A DNA stretch of 64,000 bases, from NCBI GenBank assembly GCA_039619475.1, contig CM077115.1:555418826-555482825 (forward strand), given 5' to 3'. The DNA comes from Icerya purchasi. Its lineage: Eukaryota > Arthropoda > Insecta > Hemiptera > Monophlebidae. Shown one piece after another: positions 47,893 to 61,530 of the stretch. Each line of letters starts with the position of its first letter. The first letter of the stretch is position 1. Under the pieces are notes generated by a model. It saw nothing but the letters and a program-made list of their open reading frames with translations, did not search any database and was not told where the DNA came from. The position numbers and the translations under genes were made by a program.

Positions 47893-50849
47893 GGAGGGGG
47901 GAGTAGAACTAATAGAACAGGTGGTAGAAAAATCGAGGGGAAAAAACCCGCACGTATTTTATACGAATGTTTAAAAAATAATTATATAAATAAATAAGTG
48001 AAGAAGATAAGAAAGAAGATAAACTGGTCAAATGACGGGAAGCCGGGGCTGTAAAAATTAAATTAATTATGTAGATTAGTGTAAATCCGATATAATTTTA
48101 AATTTAGGAATAACAAATTGATCACTAACGGGGTATAGTATATATTTCGAGTAGAGTAGTAGGAAATATTTTATTTTTACCCACGAAAGCTTAATTTGAT
48201 CTAACAACTAACACGTAAGTTATCCAAAGTTAGAGGTGAAAATTACGAGACTTCCTAAAAAATTAAAATTTTATATTTTTCAATTATTTTAAATTTAAAC
48301 GAATCTTTCGAAGAATGTTAACGAGACGAAACTGTAGAAGGCACCGTCTGGTTCTCAATCGTTAAGTAATTGTCATATTTTTTACTTCTTAGATGTTCCA
48401 AAGGAAGGTTCAATTTTTAGGAGGAAGTCGTTTACTTTAAGAGTAGCACGCAGACAAATAGATATAATTTTTTCAAAATGGTGCATCGTTAAGGACAAAT
48501 TAAGAGATAGGAAACTGACATTGGAATGAAGCTATGCGAGTATACTGAAGCAGACTGATTTTATTGCGGCTGGGGTGATACATGTGCGATGGTGATTTCC
48601 TCTCTTCAGTTTGAAAAGACGTCAGATTAAGTACACCGCGTGCTACCGGATCTTCCCAGCTGAACGGTTCGAACAAAGATGTTCGAAATCGGAACTAGTT
48701 TGTTCGATGAATGCAGTATCCTTCTTAGCCGCTGTATCTGCCACCACAACACCGTTGTTGCCCCGAAGTTTACGCAAATAGTATACATACATATATGAGA
48801 CTGAATAAATTCACAAGACGCATGAGATATCCCCCTTCGAGTTTTGACATAATTTTGAACTAGGAAAAAGAGCTTGTGAATAAAAAGTATGCAAACCAGG
48901 AAAATGTTGAAAGATGGATAATTTTTAAGTTTTCTGCGGATACAAACTAGAATGTCTCAAAAAAAGCGAAGTATAATTACAGACACACGGAGTATTTCAC
49001 TAATCTCGCGAGCAGTTAGGATTTTATCAAGCTAATATTCTCTTCTGGGACGGTCTGGTGGGTGATGGGATTGAATGGATCAATTTTAGAAAGTTGAGCA
49101 CACCAACATCTTACTTCGAACTGAAGTTTCTCGTTTTCGATTCGCGATTTACAAGAGACGCTAATCAAAGAAATTTGAAATGATTTAGCTGAAATTTGGG
49201 GTAGCAGTTCGAAAGTGTTTCAAATCCTTTCGATTCTGAAAACTCTTACATCGGTCATTTACGGTAAACAATCGTATGTGACTATTTTCCGTCCGAGAAA
49301 CTTTATAAAGTAGTTTTCCCTCGCCTTCTTCGCATTCAGAAAAAGTGCTGACACGTTTTTTTAAATTCTGTACGCCAACTCGTTTTACCAGATGGTCCAC
49401 ACGCGGCCTGCTTAATGCGCAATTTCAGCATCTCCGGAAAACGTTTAAACGTACATGCGTCATTACTCTTATTTACGGTTTTTTGTAAGCAGTTTCCGCG
49501 GACACCACAACAGGACAGATTTTGTTGCTGACTGACTGCTAATTTACACACACGAATGTTAGATTAAACGTATGACTTGGAAGTGGAAGAAGTTGTGATA
49601 TCGAATCGCATAGCCGAGACGAATTAAACGGAACACCGCTTTGCCGTTTTCCCGCTCTTTTACAAGGGATGAATTTATGGATATAAGGAATATCCAGTAA
49701 AAAACTCCAATTGAGAACTCGTTCTAAATCTTCATAACTGTCCACGATAGTACCACCGCAAATTAGGTCATATCGTTGGCTGCGCCAATAACCTTGTTCT
49801 TCCTGCGTATGTGAGTGTATTATTATTTTTTTTCAATATTCTTCTCGTATTATTTACCGACTTGTTTCGCAAATCTTTTCATCGTGGTAATGTCTGAACC
49901 TGTTACGGTGGGTTTTGTGCTAAAGCTACGGTCTAAACGCAACAGGTCAAATAACGTACCGTGTCTTATCCTGATTGCTAAAAGACGATAAAATATAATC
50001 AATCACCGCCGTTGTGAAAAGATACGTCTGTATTTAACGATATTATTCAGAGAATAATAATAAAACATTTTTTGTTTGCTTTTTGTACTTTTTTATTTAA
50101 TATTTTTGATTATTCTTCCTAACTGCGAGTTCTGCTGCTATGATAAAATAGTAACAGCAACACCTATATATATATATGTGTGTGTGTGTGTATATATCTA
50201 TATATATATATATATATATATAGGAATTATTATTATCTCTTTTTTATAAACTGTATCAAATGAAAAATATGTCGAATTTAACCAGTTTAGGTAATGAAAT
50301 TTTTTTATACAGTAGGTAACTCCTAACGCCAAACAAAAAACAACTAGCTTCCTTAATTTAATTATACGAACATTTATAAAAAAATAAAAATAAAACATAC
50401 ATATATAAACTATAAATACTGTTTTTATGCAATTTTTGTAATTAAACGTGTTTATAGTTTCTAAAGTTTGTGAATTTTTTTTATTTTTTCTTTGCTCGGC
50501 AACAGCGCTCGGAACCAATTTAAGGAGAACACGCATTTGAATTTTAATATCCGATCACAGATATTTCGCAGTAATAATGTCGTAAACGGTAGTTGAAAAG
50601 ATGTCACAATCCGTTAATAACTAAAGCCATAGGGTATAATAACTTGCCGGAAGGAGCTCAGCCCCAAGATCGTATGAGGGGCCTTGAGTATCGGGTTCCT
50701 GCGTAAATGCAAAACCTAAATCAGCACAGGCGAATTTCTAAAGTTGCATTACAAAAAACTGTAATTTTAAATAGTTTTTGTTTAGGCTCCAGGACGGTAT
50801 GCAATAGCTAGACTATTATAGACCGAAAGTTCAACATTAAACTGTAGCT
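47893..50849. other. Stretch without a supported gene
   Basis: The minus strand at 48600-48785 contains GNNGVVVADTAAKKDTA, which could be a decayed RNase H end of another LINE. Open frames at 49185-49745 (minus) overlap each other without domains. A compound (TG)n(TA)n lies at 50162-50222. Confidence 0.35.
50162..50222. repeat. (TA)n(TG)n(TA)n microsatellite
   Basis: TA tracts flank a short TG tract. Confidence 0.95.
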
Positions 50850-50956
50850 AAAGTAAAGTAAAGTAATACGTTGATAAGGTATCGTGGATTGTGAATTTAA
50901 GCTTTTCATAATGTACTAAGCCTAACGGTTCTGATGAGAATACTAGTTCCTGCAGA
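50850..50956 (-). mobile_element. SINE-1 copy, 3' part
   Basis: The plus strand reads AAGTAAAGTAAAGTAATACG, GTTGATAAGG, GATTGTGAATTTAAGCTTTT, ATGTACTAAGCCTAACGG and TCTGATGAGAATACTAGTTC. This is the reverse of the SINE-1 3' half. The tRNA head and central body are missing. Confidence 0.7.
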
Positions 50957-53548
50957 ACTTTAATTATCCTTTATAAATTGAAATATAAAGCTCAGCTAGC
51001 TGAATTCGACATAGTCGACGGTAAATTAAAAAGTGGAAACGAACGACATCATATAAAACCCCATGCGTCAGGATGGTTATTCTAAATTAGTAACAAGATG
51101 ATATGCTCTAGTTCATATTTAAAGTTTCAGGTCATTACACTTCTTCGTTGCGTACGAATTAAAATTATTCCATAATGTTCACTGCTGTAATCGGAATGCT
51201 ATCGCATTTTTCTTGTATAATCTTTTATAAATTTAGTTGCCTTGTCAATTTTTATCGAGCATATATTTGTTTTTTTCTCGATTTTTCATTTTGGTCTGGT
51301 CAGTGAATTATGTCACCGGAAACTTTTTCCGCCCGATTGAATCGTTTTCCGGTGGATTTCGGAGCGTTCAGGCATTGAGAATAATGAGTTTTAATGGATG
51401 TTCATCCGTTTCCAGTAGCAGATTCTCAGATTTTAAGCTCATAATATTGCTCTTCTTAAATTATTCATGCGGACCATCGTTCAACTACCGTTCTTTATTT
51501 TAAAACTTCGACTGCTATTTTAATCTTTCAATTCAACCGTCTCCCCCCAATCGGATCATTGTTTTCTAGATATTTTCCCCATATAAAGCACTCCACAGTC
51601 TCACCTAGTTTAGTTTCATCGTAGTCTCCTTCCTGCATTATTTTCTATGCGCTCATTTTTTCTCTTTCGCTTCACTTTCTTTGTGGCACCGAACAAGTTT
51701 TATATGCCGCATGAACATTTATTTCACTTCATTAAAACTCGCCTTTATCGATGCATTTGTTCACTTCCTTTTATTTTCTATCCATAAATCCTTAAATATT
51801 TAAGAATACAACTTTTTTCTCTTCCTTTCCACCTCTTGTGCCAATGTCTTCGTTAAGAAATCCTTAAAAAGAAAAGAAAAGAAAAAAAAAAGAAAGCTGG
51901 CAGTTTGGGAATTCCTCAAAAGATCAAATCCTGTAAATAAGGCTTTCTTTAGAAAACCTCGAATGACGATAAAACGAAGAATATCGTGACAAAACTGACT
52001 AGCGCGCATCATCGGTTATTATTATGGATACGTCAAAGTGAAATCCACCCCTTCTCGACATTGTTCTTCACGCCAAAAATTCGGCCATAGCACGATCGAA
52101 AATACAGGGTTACAGTTGAAATTTTATTGTTCCGAATCCGATCCAGGTTGTCGAAGAAGCTCTTTCATTCTGTGCTGAATATACACTCATCTTAGAACGG
52201 ATCATTTATATTCTGGTTAATTGCGCACCTGTACTTCGACTGAAAATGTCTCAAAAACATTTTCCTAATGTGCTGAATAAGTTTCAGAAAGAGATTAATA
52301 ACGTTTAAGCGGCGCGTTATATGTTTCGCGAATAATTATGAAAAACGTTAGCCAGGACAAAAAGCAACAGGGCAGTTTTTGGCAAGGGTACGGAAGCAAT
52401 AAACGCAGACAGGAATCCTCTTTTCCGGTGAACAGACGGGGACCTAGAATACCAGATTTAATCTTGTCTACGTTGTGGCCGAGAGGAACGAGCGAGTAAC
52501 GTTAAAAGCGACACTAGGAACGAAGCCAAACGCGGATTCGGAGGCATTCGGATGAAAGAGTCTACGCGGGCGGTAATATAAACAATTAACGGCCGCTACG
52601 AACGCGAACAGACTAAATACCCGCTCATCGCCATTAGCAAAGGTTACGACAAAAATGACGGAAAGATAATTATTTTAATGGTCGCTGTAGTACGATGTGG
52701 TGACAAATATATCAACAGTAAGTACCGGGCGTTCTTTTTAAAAGTTCAGGGCGGCTCACTAAAATTAGAGTCATATTCGAAGAAATCTAAACAGTAAACA
52801 AAAAAAAAGAGCAGGCTAAAAAAATATGTTCCGAGTTTTGTTTTATGTTCTTTTCGTCCTCTAGTGTTGTGCGAAGTTTTGTAATTTTTTTCGATTCACT
52901 TTTTTGTTTTTTAATATTTCGTAAACGGAAAATTAACGTATAACTTTATAATTACAATTAACGAACTCTCTCGTCATCGCACGCTACCTTTACACCGATT
53001 TCTATTATTCATTAATGTCTGTACGTGGTCCTTTCCTATCCGACCGCATCTTTTAGAACTAGGTCGTAGTATTCAAAATTTTTTCGCTACGGCGCAATAG
53101 CCGATATAAGGTAGTTCAATGAAGGAAAAAACGGAGTTGGGATCATCACAAGATCGGAGTAGAAAAGGAAATATTAAAATTGATAGCCTTTTTTTAAGAC
53201 GTTTTAAAAGCGCTTATAAAAGACACTCCATTAAGACGTGCACGGAGAGTTTTAGCGATAAAAGGAAGAAAATGTCTCAATTTTTTTTGATAAGAAAACA
53301 TTAATACTAAACAAATACGCTTTATTTGGCAAAATTTTTACCGTTCATAAATGTTGTACGAGATGATAGTGGTACACATAAGTTATTGAAACTGTAAGGA
53401 GATACGGTATAAAAAAAAAAAAGGAAAAGGAACCGATGTATAATTTTGCCTGTATAAATATTTGAAGTGTAAGCAAAACGTCTATACTATACATTGCGGA
53501 TGGTGATTCAGTTCGAAATCGCACTTAAAAAGATTGTTTTTGCTTGCC
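50957..53548. other. Stretch without recognised genes
   Basis: The section at 52380-52660 is somewhat GC-richer, but no motif, repeat or frame is evident. No gene is supported. Confidence 0.45.
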
Positions 53549-54085
53549 TTTTTTTTTTTTTTTACTCCGACGCTCATAAACCTCAGAAATGGCAGGAAAA
53601 AGAGAAATTAGTTTTCGTAATTCCGTATCGGATATTGTTAGTATGAAAAAGAACCAGTGACAGGATAAGGAGAGAATAAAGTAAAAGGAGCAGCGGAAAG
53701 CCTTAAATGTAAAGAGGCAAAACGTTAAAAGATCATTACGATCACGCGTAATCATTGAGATGAGGAGAACCACATAGAGGACAAGGTAGAAAGACGATAG
53801 TAGTAATAGGAAGACAATAAAGTGTGATTAAAGCATAGACGAATAATAATAATAGAAGCAACGATGGAAGAGAAGGAAACTCTTGGGATGCAAGAATTAG
53901 AATTAGGATAAATTAAGAGATAGAAGGAACAGAGCGGAGGAACGTATCGAAATCTAAAGTGAAATTTTTTTCGATTAAGGATGTTGAAACCTTTAATTTT
54001 CTTTAAAAAACTCGAGGCAAACCACCACAACGGGTTTTCACGACTGTCGATACATTCATTATCGGCTAATGCAGATAAAATAAAA
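53549..54085 (-). mobile_element. LINE-A copy, 5'-truncated 3' end
   Basis: On the minus strand DNECIDSRENPLWWFASSFL followed by KKIKGFN and KKFHFRFRY lines up with GNESADSLARAAAASSLFF, KIPSDN and SFHIRFWSD of the long copy. SFSSIVASIIIIRLCFNHTL matches the RRSEVVSIVRMRFGHSLL segment. The poly(A) end is the T-run at 53549-53563. The copy starts at the RNase H end, nearly the same break point as the copy at 8421-9030. Confidence 0.75.
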
Positions 54086-57000
54086 TTACTTGGCAACTGC
54101 GATGAAAAGGCTTCATCCGGGATCCCTATTCAAATTTATGTTAACATCACCGCTGTTTAGCTACATCGTGCGGGTTATCGATTTATAATTACAAGCATAG
54201 ACGCTTACACTGTAGGCCTTACGATTTCGAGTTAAAACAATTTCTAGCACCATCAACGGGTAACATAAAAGACAGACAACTAGAAGAATTCAGCAAGGAA
54301 ACTGCCTATTTATTAACCGGGTACTTTGCTTGCCGCGATATTTTAAACGCAACTAATTAGTGTAAAAATGCTCCAACATCGAAAATAAGTAAATTAAAAT
54401 GCGAAAGTAAACATTAAAGTTCAAACATTTTATTGGCATTTCCGAATAGGCTCCGGAGTTCGTATAATATGTGTGCATTTTGATAAAGAGACTGTGTGTG
54501 TGTTTTTGTATTTATTATTAAATTAGAAATGTCTCTTTTAGGTATAATATAATATTTTTCGATTATTAGGTCTAACGGCGATTTCTTTTATAATATCGAA
54601 TTTGGTATTTTCGTACGTTGAAGCGGTGAAGTTTTTTCAATTTAATACGGCATTTACTCTTACGTATTCAAATGAATTTGTGTTGATTTTCAATAGCACA
54701 CTGATTATGGTAGGCAGGAAATCGCGCGCCACTATTACCGGAATGAAAGAATTTTGATAATTTTTTCTTAACTCTTGCGAGTCCAAATACTACTTTCTCC
54801 ATAATAATATGCTCGTAAAGGTCTCAGCATAATATCATGGAAACTGCATAATTACAATTTTCTCAGAAACTCTAGGTATTTGACTGCGGATAATTTTTAA
54901 ATAGGCACTGTACTTTCAGTCTTCGCTTATCTGTCCTGATTTTTTACAATCTTACAAAAACAACAAAAAAAAAAAAAAAAACATTTCGAAAAAGGAAGAA
55001 AATTAAAAGTTGAAAAATTTCTATTGTAAATCTTTTTATTTTTTTTGTTTTTTTTTTATTTTTTTATATGCATGTATTTTATTTTAAATGTTTTTAATTT
55101 AATTACCGGTAGTAAATAACTTTTATTTGGACAGCGGACAACGGAAATGTTTCGCATTAATCGAAAAATGTATCTGTAAATAAGTTGGATCTTGGTGTTC
55201 GCGGCAATTTCACGAAATCCTTATCTGATTGATGCACATATAAACGGAGCCTCGTCTGTTTTTGCGGTAATTAGTATCACGGTAGTATTGGTCCTATTGC
55301 TTATTCCGCTTGCGCTGCGTATGTCCTGAAGCACTTTAAATTTGGGCCAGATATTTTCACTCTAATGATCTTCTTAATGTTGTCTTGTCCTGCGATAATT
55401 CCATTATTTCTACTTTCCCATTTTTCATTCTACTCCATGTCATTTCCACTTGCTTTTGTCCGTTATCGCTGTAATTTCTTTTTTCTCGAACGTTTCCGCT
55501 CTGATCTGTGACGTCGTTACTGAAATAGCGAGTTACGTTTGCGAATAATTAGACGTGCGATTAAGCGTCTCTTCTTCGTCCAGCGTCTTTTCCATCAGTT
55601 GAACGTAAAATAAATTGTCCTATTCCTCCGTACCGACTGTTTCGTCGTACTTCTTTTGCACCTTCTCATTACGTATCATTTGTATACGTCTCCTCGACAT
55701 ATGTGTTTAAGTGATTTTCAACTTTTTCCCGGCACGACAAATGGTTTTAATAATAGATTGTTCTTTTAGTTTTCTTTCTGGTATTATTTTACCGGTAAAA
55801 CATTGATTTACTCGTAATTTTTAGGCAGCTACCTGGTTGATTATGCTGCACTGAAGTGTATACATAATTATTACATAAGAAATCTAAATACATATGTCTA
55901 TGGAATCGAAATCGATTAAATTCACAAAGCTACATCAAAATGCGGAAGATTCTAAAACAACTACTAATATCAACAGATAAAAATGTTGAAATAATAGAAT
56001 ATATCTTTATTACGAAAATACTTTGCCTTCATTTTAATCCGCGCCTATCCCTCTTTTAAAATCACACATAAAGCACTTCTTTAATGCGCAATGCTGGACC
56101 TTTCACTTTGCACTTTTTAATTCTAATAAAGATTTCGGTATTATTCTTTCATTTTAGATAATTATAAATTTTGACAATAGGAGGAACGGATATGAAATTA
56201 GTTAAAAACCGAATTAACACTTTAATCTTATTACTCGCGATATTAATAAAACGCGTGATGTTTACTTCTTACTCATCTCCTGGATAAAATACACGAGTAT
56301 AGATGCGACAAAAGGCTATGAACTTCCTAGTTCATAATTGGTAGTCTAGTTTTCAAGTGGAAATTTCAGTCCAATTTATAATCGTCAGGTTCACAACCGT
56401 TGATCTTCTTATTAATCAATTCAGTATTAATAAACGGAAAATAATTTGCTTTTTTAATTGTTTAACGACACACTCTCTGTCGTGGCTCGAGTAATAGTTG
56501 TAATTATTTGAAACAGAACGAATAACCAACCGCGTTTTCCTCAAAAAGTAACATCACAATTAGTAATAGAAACTTCAAAGTCAACATCAGAAAACTACGT
56601 GCATTTCACACTGGAGAAACGCTTTTTAATCATGTATAATGTTGCAACAATGGAAGACCCAAAAGGGGAACAACTGTTTCTTCATCTTATTTATTTCGCT
56701 TGTTTTTTTTTTGTTTTTTTTTATATATATATATATATATATATATTTTATATCAGCTTCATACTGGGGTAACTTTGTAAGTTTGTAATGGAATTTTGGA
56801 ATTCATTTTTCACCAACTTCTGGAAAGTCGAATGATTTGAAATTTTTACTAATTGTCAGAACCCGATGACAATACAATATTATGCAGAAAAAAAGCACCT
56901 TCGCCCACAAATAAATTAAAAAAAAAATGTAAATATTTATAAACGGGATAATTTTTATTTCCCGCGAAAACATGGCGGCTTAACGGGGAAGCATTCTCAG

Positions 57001-57302
57001 CCGGTCTCATTATGTTTAGACCGTAGCCCCGGTCTCGTTATGTTTTCCGTCACACAACGTGGCAGCTCGACGAAAGCAACGGAAGTTGTCCTAGGCTTTC
57101 ATATGCTTTTAGTAGTACAATCCGAAAAATATGATAATTGTTTAACGTCTAAAAAGTCGATTAATAAAGAAGCTCCAAATAAATGAATTAAATAAATAAT
57201 AGTAAACGAAAAATATAGTTTTAAATACCGGAATGAAAACAAAAGATGTATTAATAAAATATGGTCCTTCTGTTACATTTCCCCTTTAAGTCTAAAAAAA
57301 TT
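54086..57302. other. AT-rich stretch without recognised genes
   Basis: Scattered A/T runs and a (TA)n at 56723-56746 are the only structure I see. No open frame above about 60 codons is convincing. Confidence 0.5.
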
Positions 57303-57802
57303 AAAAATAAAATTATAATTTAAAAAACTAAAAACATACGCTTTATATTTACGGTGCGCTAAAAAGCCTTAATTTCATTTAAATTCTTTTACAATACTAA
57401 CCTAAGATTGAAAAGGTAGGCGGCCGTTAATAATTAATTTTAATTCAAAATGAAAATTTAAGCTTTTTTACAATATTAACGTATAAGAGTGAAGTAATAA
57501 TTAATTTCAATTCGTTATATCATTTACATTTGTTGAGGGACTGCGTGACTATCGATAACATCAGCCCCCATGGTTTATTTTGAACTGAAATTAATTAATG
57601 TCCACTTCTTCACTCTTATACGTTAATATTGCAAAAAAAGCTTAATTTTTTACTGTGAATTAAAATTAATTATTAATGTCCACCTCTCTTCACTCTTACA
57701 TTAGTATTGTAAAATAATTTAAATTAAATTAAGGCTTTTTAGCGCACTTTAAATATAAAACGCCATCTGTTTTTAGCTTTTTAAACTACAATTTTATTTT
57801 TC
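57303..57802. mobile_element. Inverted repeat 3 (large foldback/MITE), about 210-bp arms
   Basis: The left arm (57303-57512) and right arm (57581-57802) are reverse complements over most of their length. They share GTGCGCTAAAAAGCCTTAAT, CAATATTAACGTATAAGAGT and TTAATAATTAATTTTAATTC. The 68-base loop contains GACTGCGTGACTATCGATAA and is GC-richer. Each arm holds two related sub-units starting CAATA.TAA and ending GTGAAG, so an internal tandem duplication came before the inversion. There is no coding frame. A foldback or MITE element is likely; a local inverted duplication is the alternative. Confidence 0.85.
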
Positions 57803-59110
57803 TTTTGCCTGGAGAGAAACATCCATTAGGCCATTTTTTCGTTCATCTTACTCTTCATGTGTAGTAACCTTTTTTGAAATAGTTAGAATAGCGGTTCTTG
57901 GGAACCCTGAGAGTCATGTATGTTTTACATCGAACGAGCTTTTTCCGCGGTGCATTCAGCGGTGTTTCTGCTGAGATAAGTTGTTGGAGATGAAAACAAA
58001 AAAAGTCCATAGCAGTTAAATTAATATCGAGAATTCATTCTTCATCCTTGAACGGATCTAATTTCTGCTAAAGCACAAGGTCGCCTGACATTTGATACGG
58101 TTACCAAAATGAAAACGTTTAATATTTTGCACGGCTTCCTGTGAACGTAATCTTTCTGTACATCGACTAGAGTTGCGCAAGAATTCTAACATGGTACAGT
58201 CACCGATAAAAAATAATTTGATATTCGTGCACTTCACTCTAAAAAAAAAAAAAAAAAAAAAAAAAAAGATGCTATCTGTAATGTATCTTTTTAATTCCGA
58301 ATTCATTTTCATTTTTAATCTTGCTCGCAGCAAAAAAAAAAAAAAAAAAAAAACAAAAAAAAAGAGGAGGTACTTAAGCGTTTACTTTTTTTAATAATTT
58401 ATTTCTTTTCAAAAGAGGGAGTTGAGTTTCCGCTCAATACCTCCATTTCATCATTCGAAAGAACTGCAATTTCACAGCATGTAGGTATTATCATTTAACG
58501 TCCTCTTGAATTTTTATACTGCAATTCTCGACGTTTAACTTCGCCATCATTTGCGATGGCTTAACTGGTTCACTCGAAACAGGAAAAAAGTAATAAAAAC
58601 AGAAATTTCATCGTTATTTTATTAAGTACAAAGAGTGGTCGAACTTTACTCGGATTTATTCCGAATCTTGCAGATTGTGAGTTTCGCAAACACTTAAAAA
58701 TGTAACACTATAATACACGTAATACAAAACTTACGCATGCGTAACTCTATTTTTTTATTTGAAAAGTGTGCTTTAGTTTGTATTTTTTAGGAAATATGCG
58801 CCTAATGCGGTAAGACAGAAGACTAAAAAAATGTCCGCAGCCCCCTTTCTACCTAGACTAAAGAGTGAATTTTTTTTAAAATAACGTATTTTCGTCACTA
58901 GAATATACCAAAACTATGACGCCCCAACATTTTAAAATTAAAAGGCCCGAATTTTAAAAAAAGGTAAAATTCAAGTTTTAAAAAAATAGCATGTTTTATA
59001 CTGGCTATAGAATTTATTTCTTTTTTTGTAATTACCGATTTCCAAAAAGAAGAAGGTTATTATTATACGTTCGTCTCCTATGTTGTTTTTTTTATATATA
59101 CCTATATATA
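57803..59110. other. AT-rich sequence without recognised genes
   Basis: Two long A-runs (58241-58267 and 58332-58352) sit 65 bases apart and create Lys- and Phe-rich frames on the two strands. No gene is supported. Confidence 0.5.
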
Positions 59111-59590
59111 TTTTTTCGTTCTTTTTTTTCTTTCTTTTATGGTGCTCGCCCCCTTGGCTTCGACCAATCTCTTTATTGTATTATGTTAGGAAATTAGACT
59201 CTGAGCGATAGGAAATGAAAAAATACAAAGGATTGAAGTAAGAGAATTATTACTAGAGATGAAATGAAAAGATAAAGGAAGCGCCACTGTAAGGAGCCGG
59301 AAGGCCAAAAGTCAAATTTTTGGAATACATAAGAAGAACGTTCACTAGCAGGAGTCGAACATTCAAAGAAAACATGGTTTGCATCGGATTCAAAAGGAGA
59401 ATCAGAGTTGTGGAGAAGATAGAAAGGAGAAGGAGATAGAGAATAACGGTAAAACGGAAAGCGAAAGGAAGAGAATGATTAATTTTTAATCTGATTAAGG
59501 AGGCAATAATAGGAGCACGACTAAACGGAATGGAAAGAAATCAAGGCTAGGGACTAGGGATCCGGCTGTATGAGAAGATAGAATAGCAAT
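59111..59590 (-). mobile_element. LINE-A copy, 5'-truncated 3' end
   Basis: The minus strand encodes SDSPFESDANHVFFECSTPA plus SERSS, matching HPDDAIICDADHVFFQCSSL plus SVERS in the long copy. Upstream, SFSSFRFPFYRYSLSPSPF corresponds to SLLPSSRFRFSLISSPHC. The 3' end reads CCAAGGGGGCGAGCACC followed by a purine-rich tail at 59111-59139. Frames are broken. Confidence 0.8.
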
Positions 59591-60615
59591 ATCAAAAAAT
59601 ACGAAAACAAGTTTTTAAAAAAATTTTAAAACATTACACTGTCCGCTTTAGAGTTCCTACAAAATCGGTTTTTAATTGACATATTTTCGCCGCTAAAATT
59701 TTTAAAAAAGGTCGTAATTTTGGAACTATACATTTTTTTTTATCGATTTATTTTTTTAGCTTTACACACTATTTTCTCTGTTTGTTTTACAATACTGCAA
59801 TATAGGTTCTTTTTGTTTATATATATATATTGCTGGCCTTCGTATATTTTATCCTTCTTCTTTCAAGAGAACTACTACAGAACAAAATACATGTAATATT
59901 ACCAGCTGTTGATTTACGATTATGCCATTTCTTATCCTATCGGTAAATGTTTAAGGAAGTCTTCTTTTTTATTGCCACCTCTGAGTCTCGTTTTCGTGAC
60001 TAGTTTCAGTAAGCATATTACGTATTTAGTTAATCTTTCTCAGTTCTTTTATTTTTGTTTTCATTTGCAGAAACGTTTAAATTGGGAAATATGTTGTTGT
60101 TTTAAAAGAGCTACAAAAAAAAAGTATTAAATTAAAATATTAATTTTTTAATATTATAACGTTTCATATTATTCTGTGTATTACGTCGGTAAGAAATATT
60201 ATTATTTTTAAATAAATATTTTTTGAAAAGTTCTTAATCTTTAATACGATATTAAATTTTTTGCGATTTATTAGTGTCATTTACATTCCATTTATGATTT
60301 TAGAGACTTTTGTAATCTTTGTAGAAATCGTGTTTTTTTTTTCAGTTGTATTTTATTTAGAGGGAATTTCACAAGATATTGTAAGTTTCTATTGTTTAGC
60401 TTTTGTATTATAGAAACTTGATGTTTTTTCTGTTTTTTTTAACGGGCATATTTTCGTTATTAGAATATAGGAAAAATACAAAACCCGCAAATTGTGAAAT
60501 TTGTGAGTATAAATTTTGAAATGATTGCAGCGACGGTCATCACTGACATTTAAACTATTATTGCTTCGATCCTAAAAAAGAAACTGAATGTGACCATTTC
60601 AACATTTCAACGTAA
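59591..60615. other. AT-rich sequence without recognised genes
   Basis: T-rich sequence with short runs. I see nothing in it beyond a short (TA)n near 59818-59830. Confidence 0.5.
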
Positions 60616-61197
60616 TTTTTTTTTTTTTTTTTTTTTTTTTTTGGGTTCCCCATTCTGGAAATAACCAGTGGGGCAAGTTTATTTGTTGTAATCTGTGTAC
60701 AATCAGTTATAGTGTACTTCTGAGCATATATTATAGTTACAAAGTCTTTGTGTGTAAGTGTAGTGTGTACTTAGTAATAGACACAGATTCTCTTTTATAT
60801 TACATATAGGTTATGAGAAAATCTAATGTAGGTGTCGATACATAGTAATAAAATATATTAATTCATGCTTGCAAGGGTGATGTGTATACACTTAGTCACG
60901 ACTTGCCACTATGTTTGAGATACTAAGTGGCTTATAGTTAGTATAATGTTTGCTTTAATATTATAGTTATATTTATTGATATATACATATTTAGTTATAA
61001 CATTGCTATTGGGAATTAAATACAAAATTTGCATATTAAGTTAAATATTATATTATTACAATGAAAGTATTCTGATATAACATTTGTATTCCTTATTTAT
61101 TAATATATATTTTACATGTAAGAGGTTTGATCACATGATATATGAGTTAGTGATCATTTTTTATTCATTGCATCATGAAAGAATTGAAGGAGGGTTT

Positions 61198-61530
61198 TCA
61201 TATTGTTTTCATTAGTGCAGTGGTTATTTTATATTTCTCTCTCGGGTCTTTCATAGCTTCGCATTGGAATATAAGGTGGTTAATGTCATCTAGGGTATTT
61301 ATATTGCAATGCTGGCAGTTGGGGGTGTCTGCGAGTCTAAATCGATATAGGTATTCTTCCAAGTTGCCATGGCCTGACAATATTTGGGCATTGAAGAATG
61401 TAATGTCTAGATTTTTCATTTTTAGTCTATTGTTTATGTTTGGGAAAAATGCAAAGGTCCTTCGACCTGTGACGTTATTCTCCCATCTTAGTTGCCAAGC
61501 ACTTACAAGTTGGTTAAAGACATACTTTTT
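61198..61530 (-). pseudogene. LINE-B ORF2, C-terminal part
   Basis: This third fragment of the ORF is in a different frame from the reverse transcriptase. It starts after a frameshift at an A-run near 61530 (VFNQLVSAWQLRWENNVTG), passes NLDITFFNAQILSGHGNLEE and ends with CQHCNINTLDDINHLIFQC, a CCHC-type motif near the carboxy terminus. The natural stop is at 61198. In intact elements this region probably helps bind RNA or DNA; its exact role is not settled. Confidence 0.85.

Noticed and set aside
49926..57025. GCTACGGTCTAAAC shared in inverted orientation between 49.9 and 57.0 kb
   Set aside because: A 14-base match is expected several times by chance in a window of this size and the similarity does not extend.
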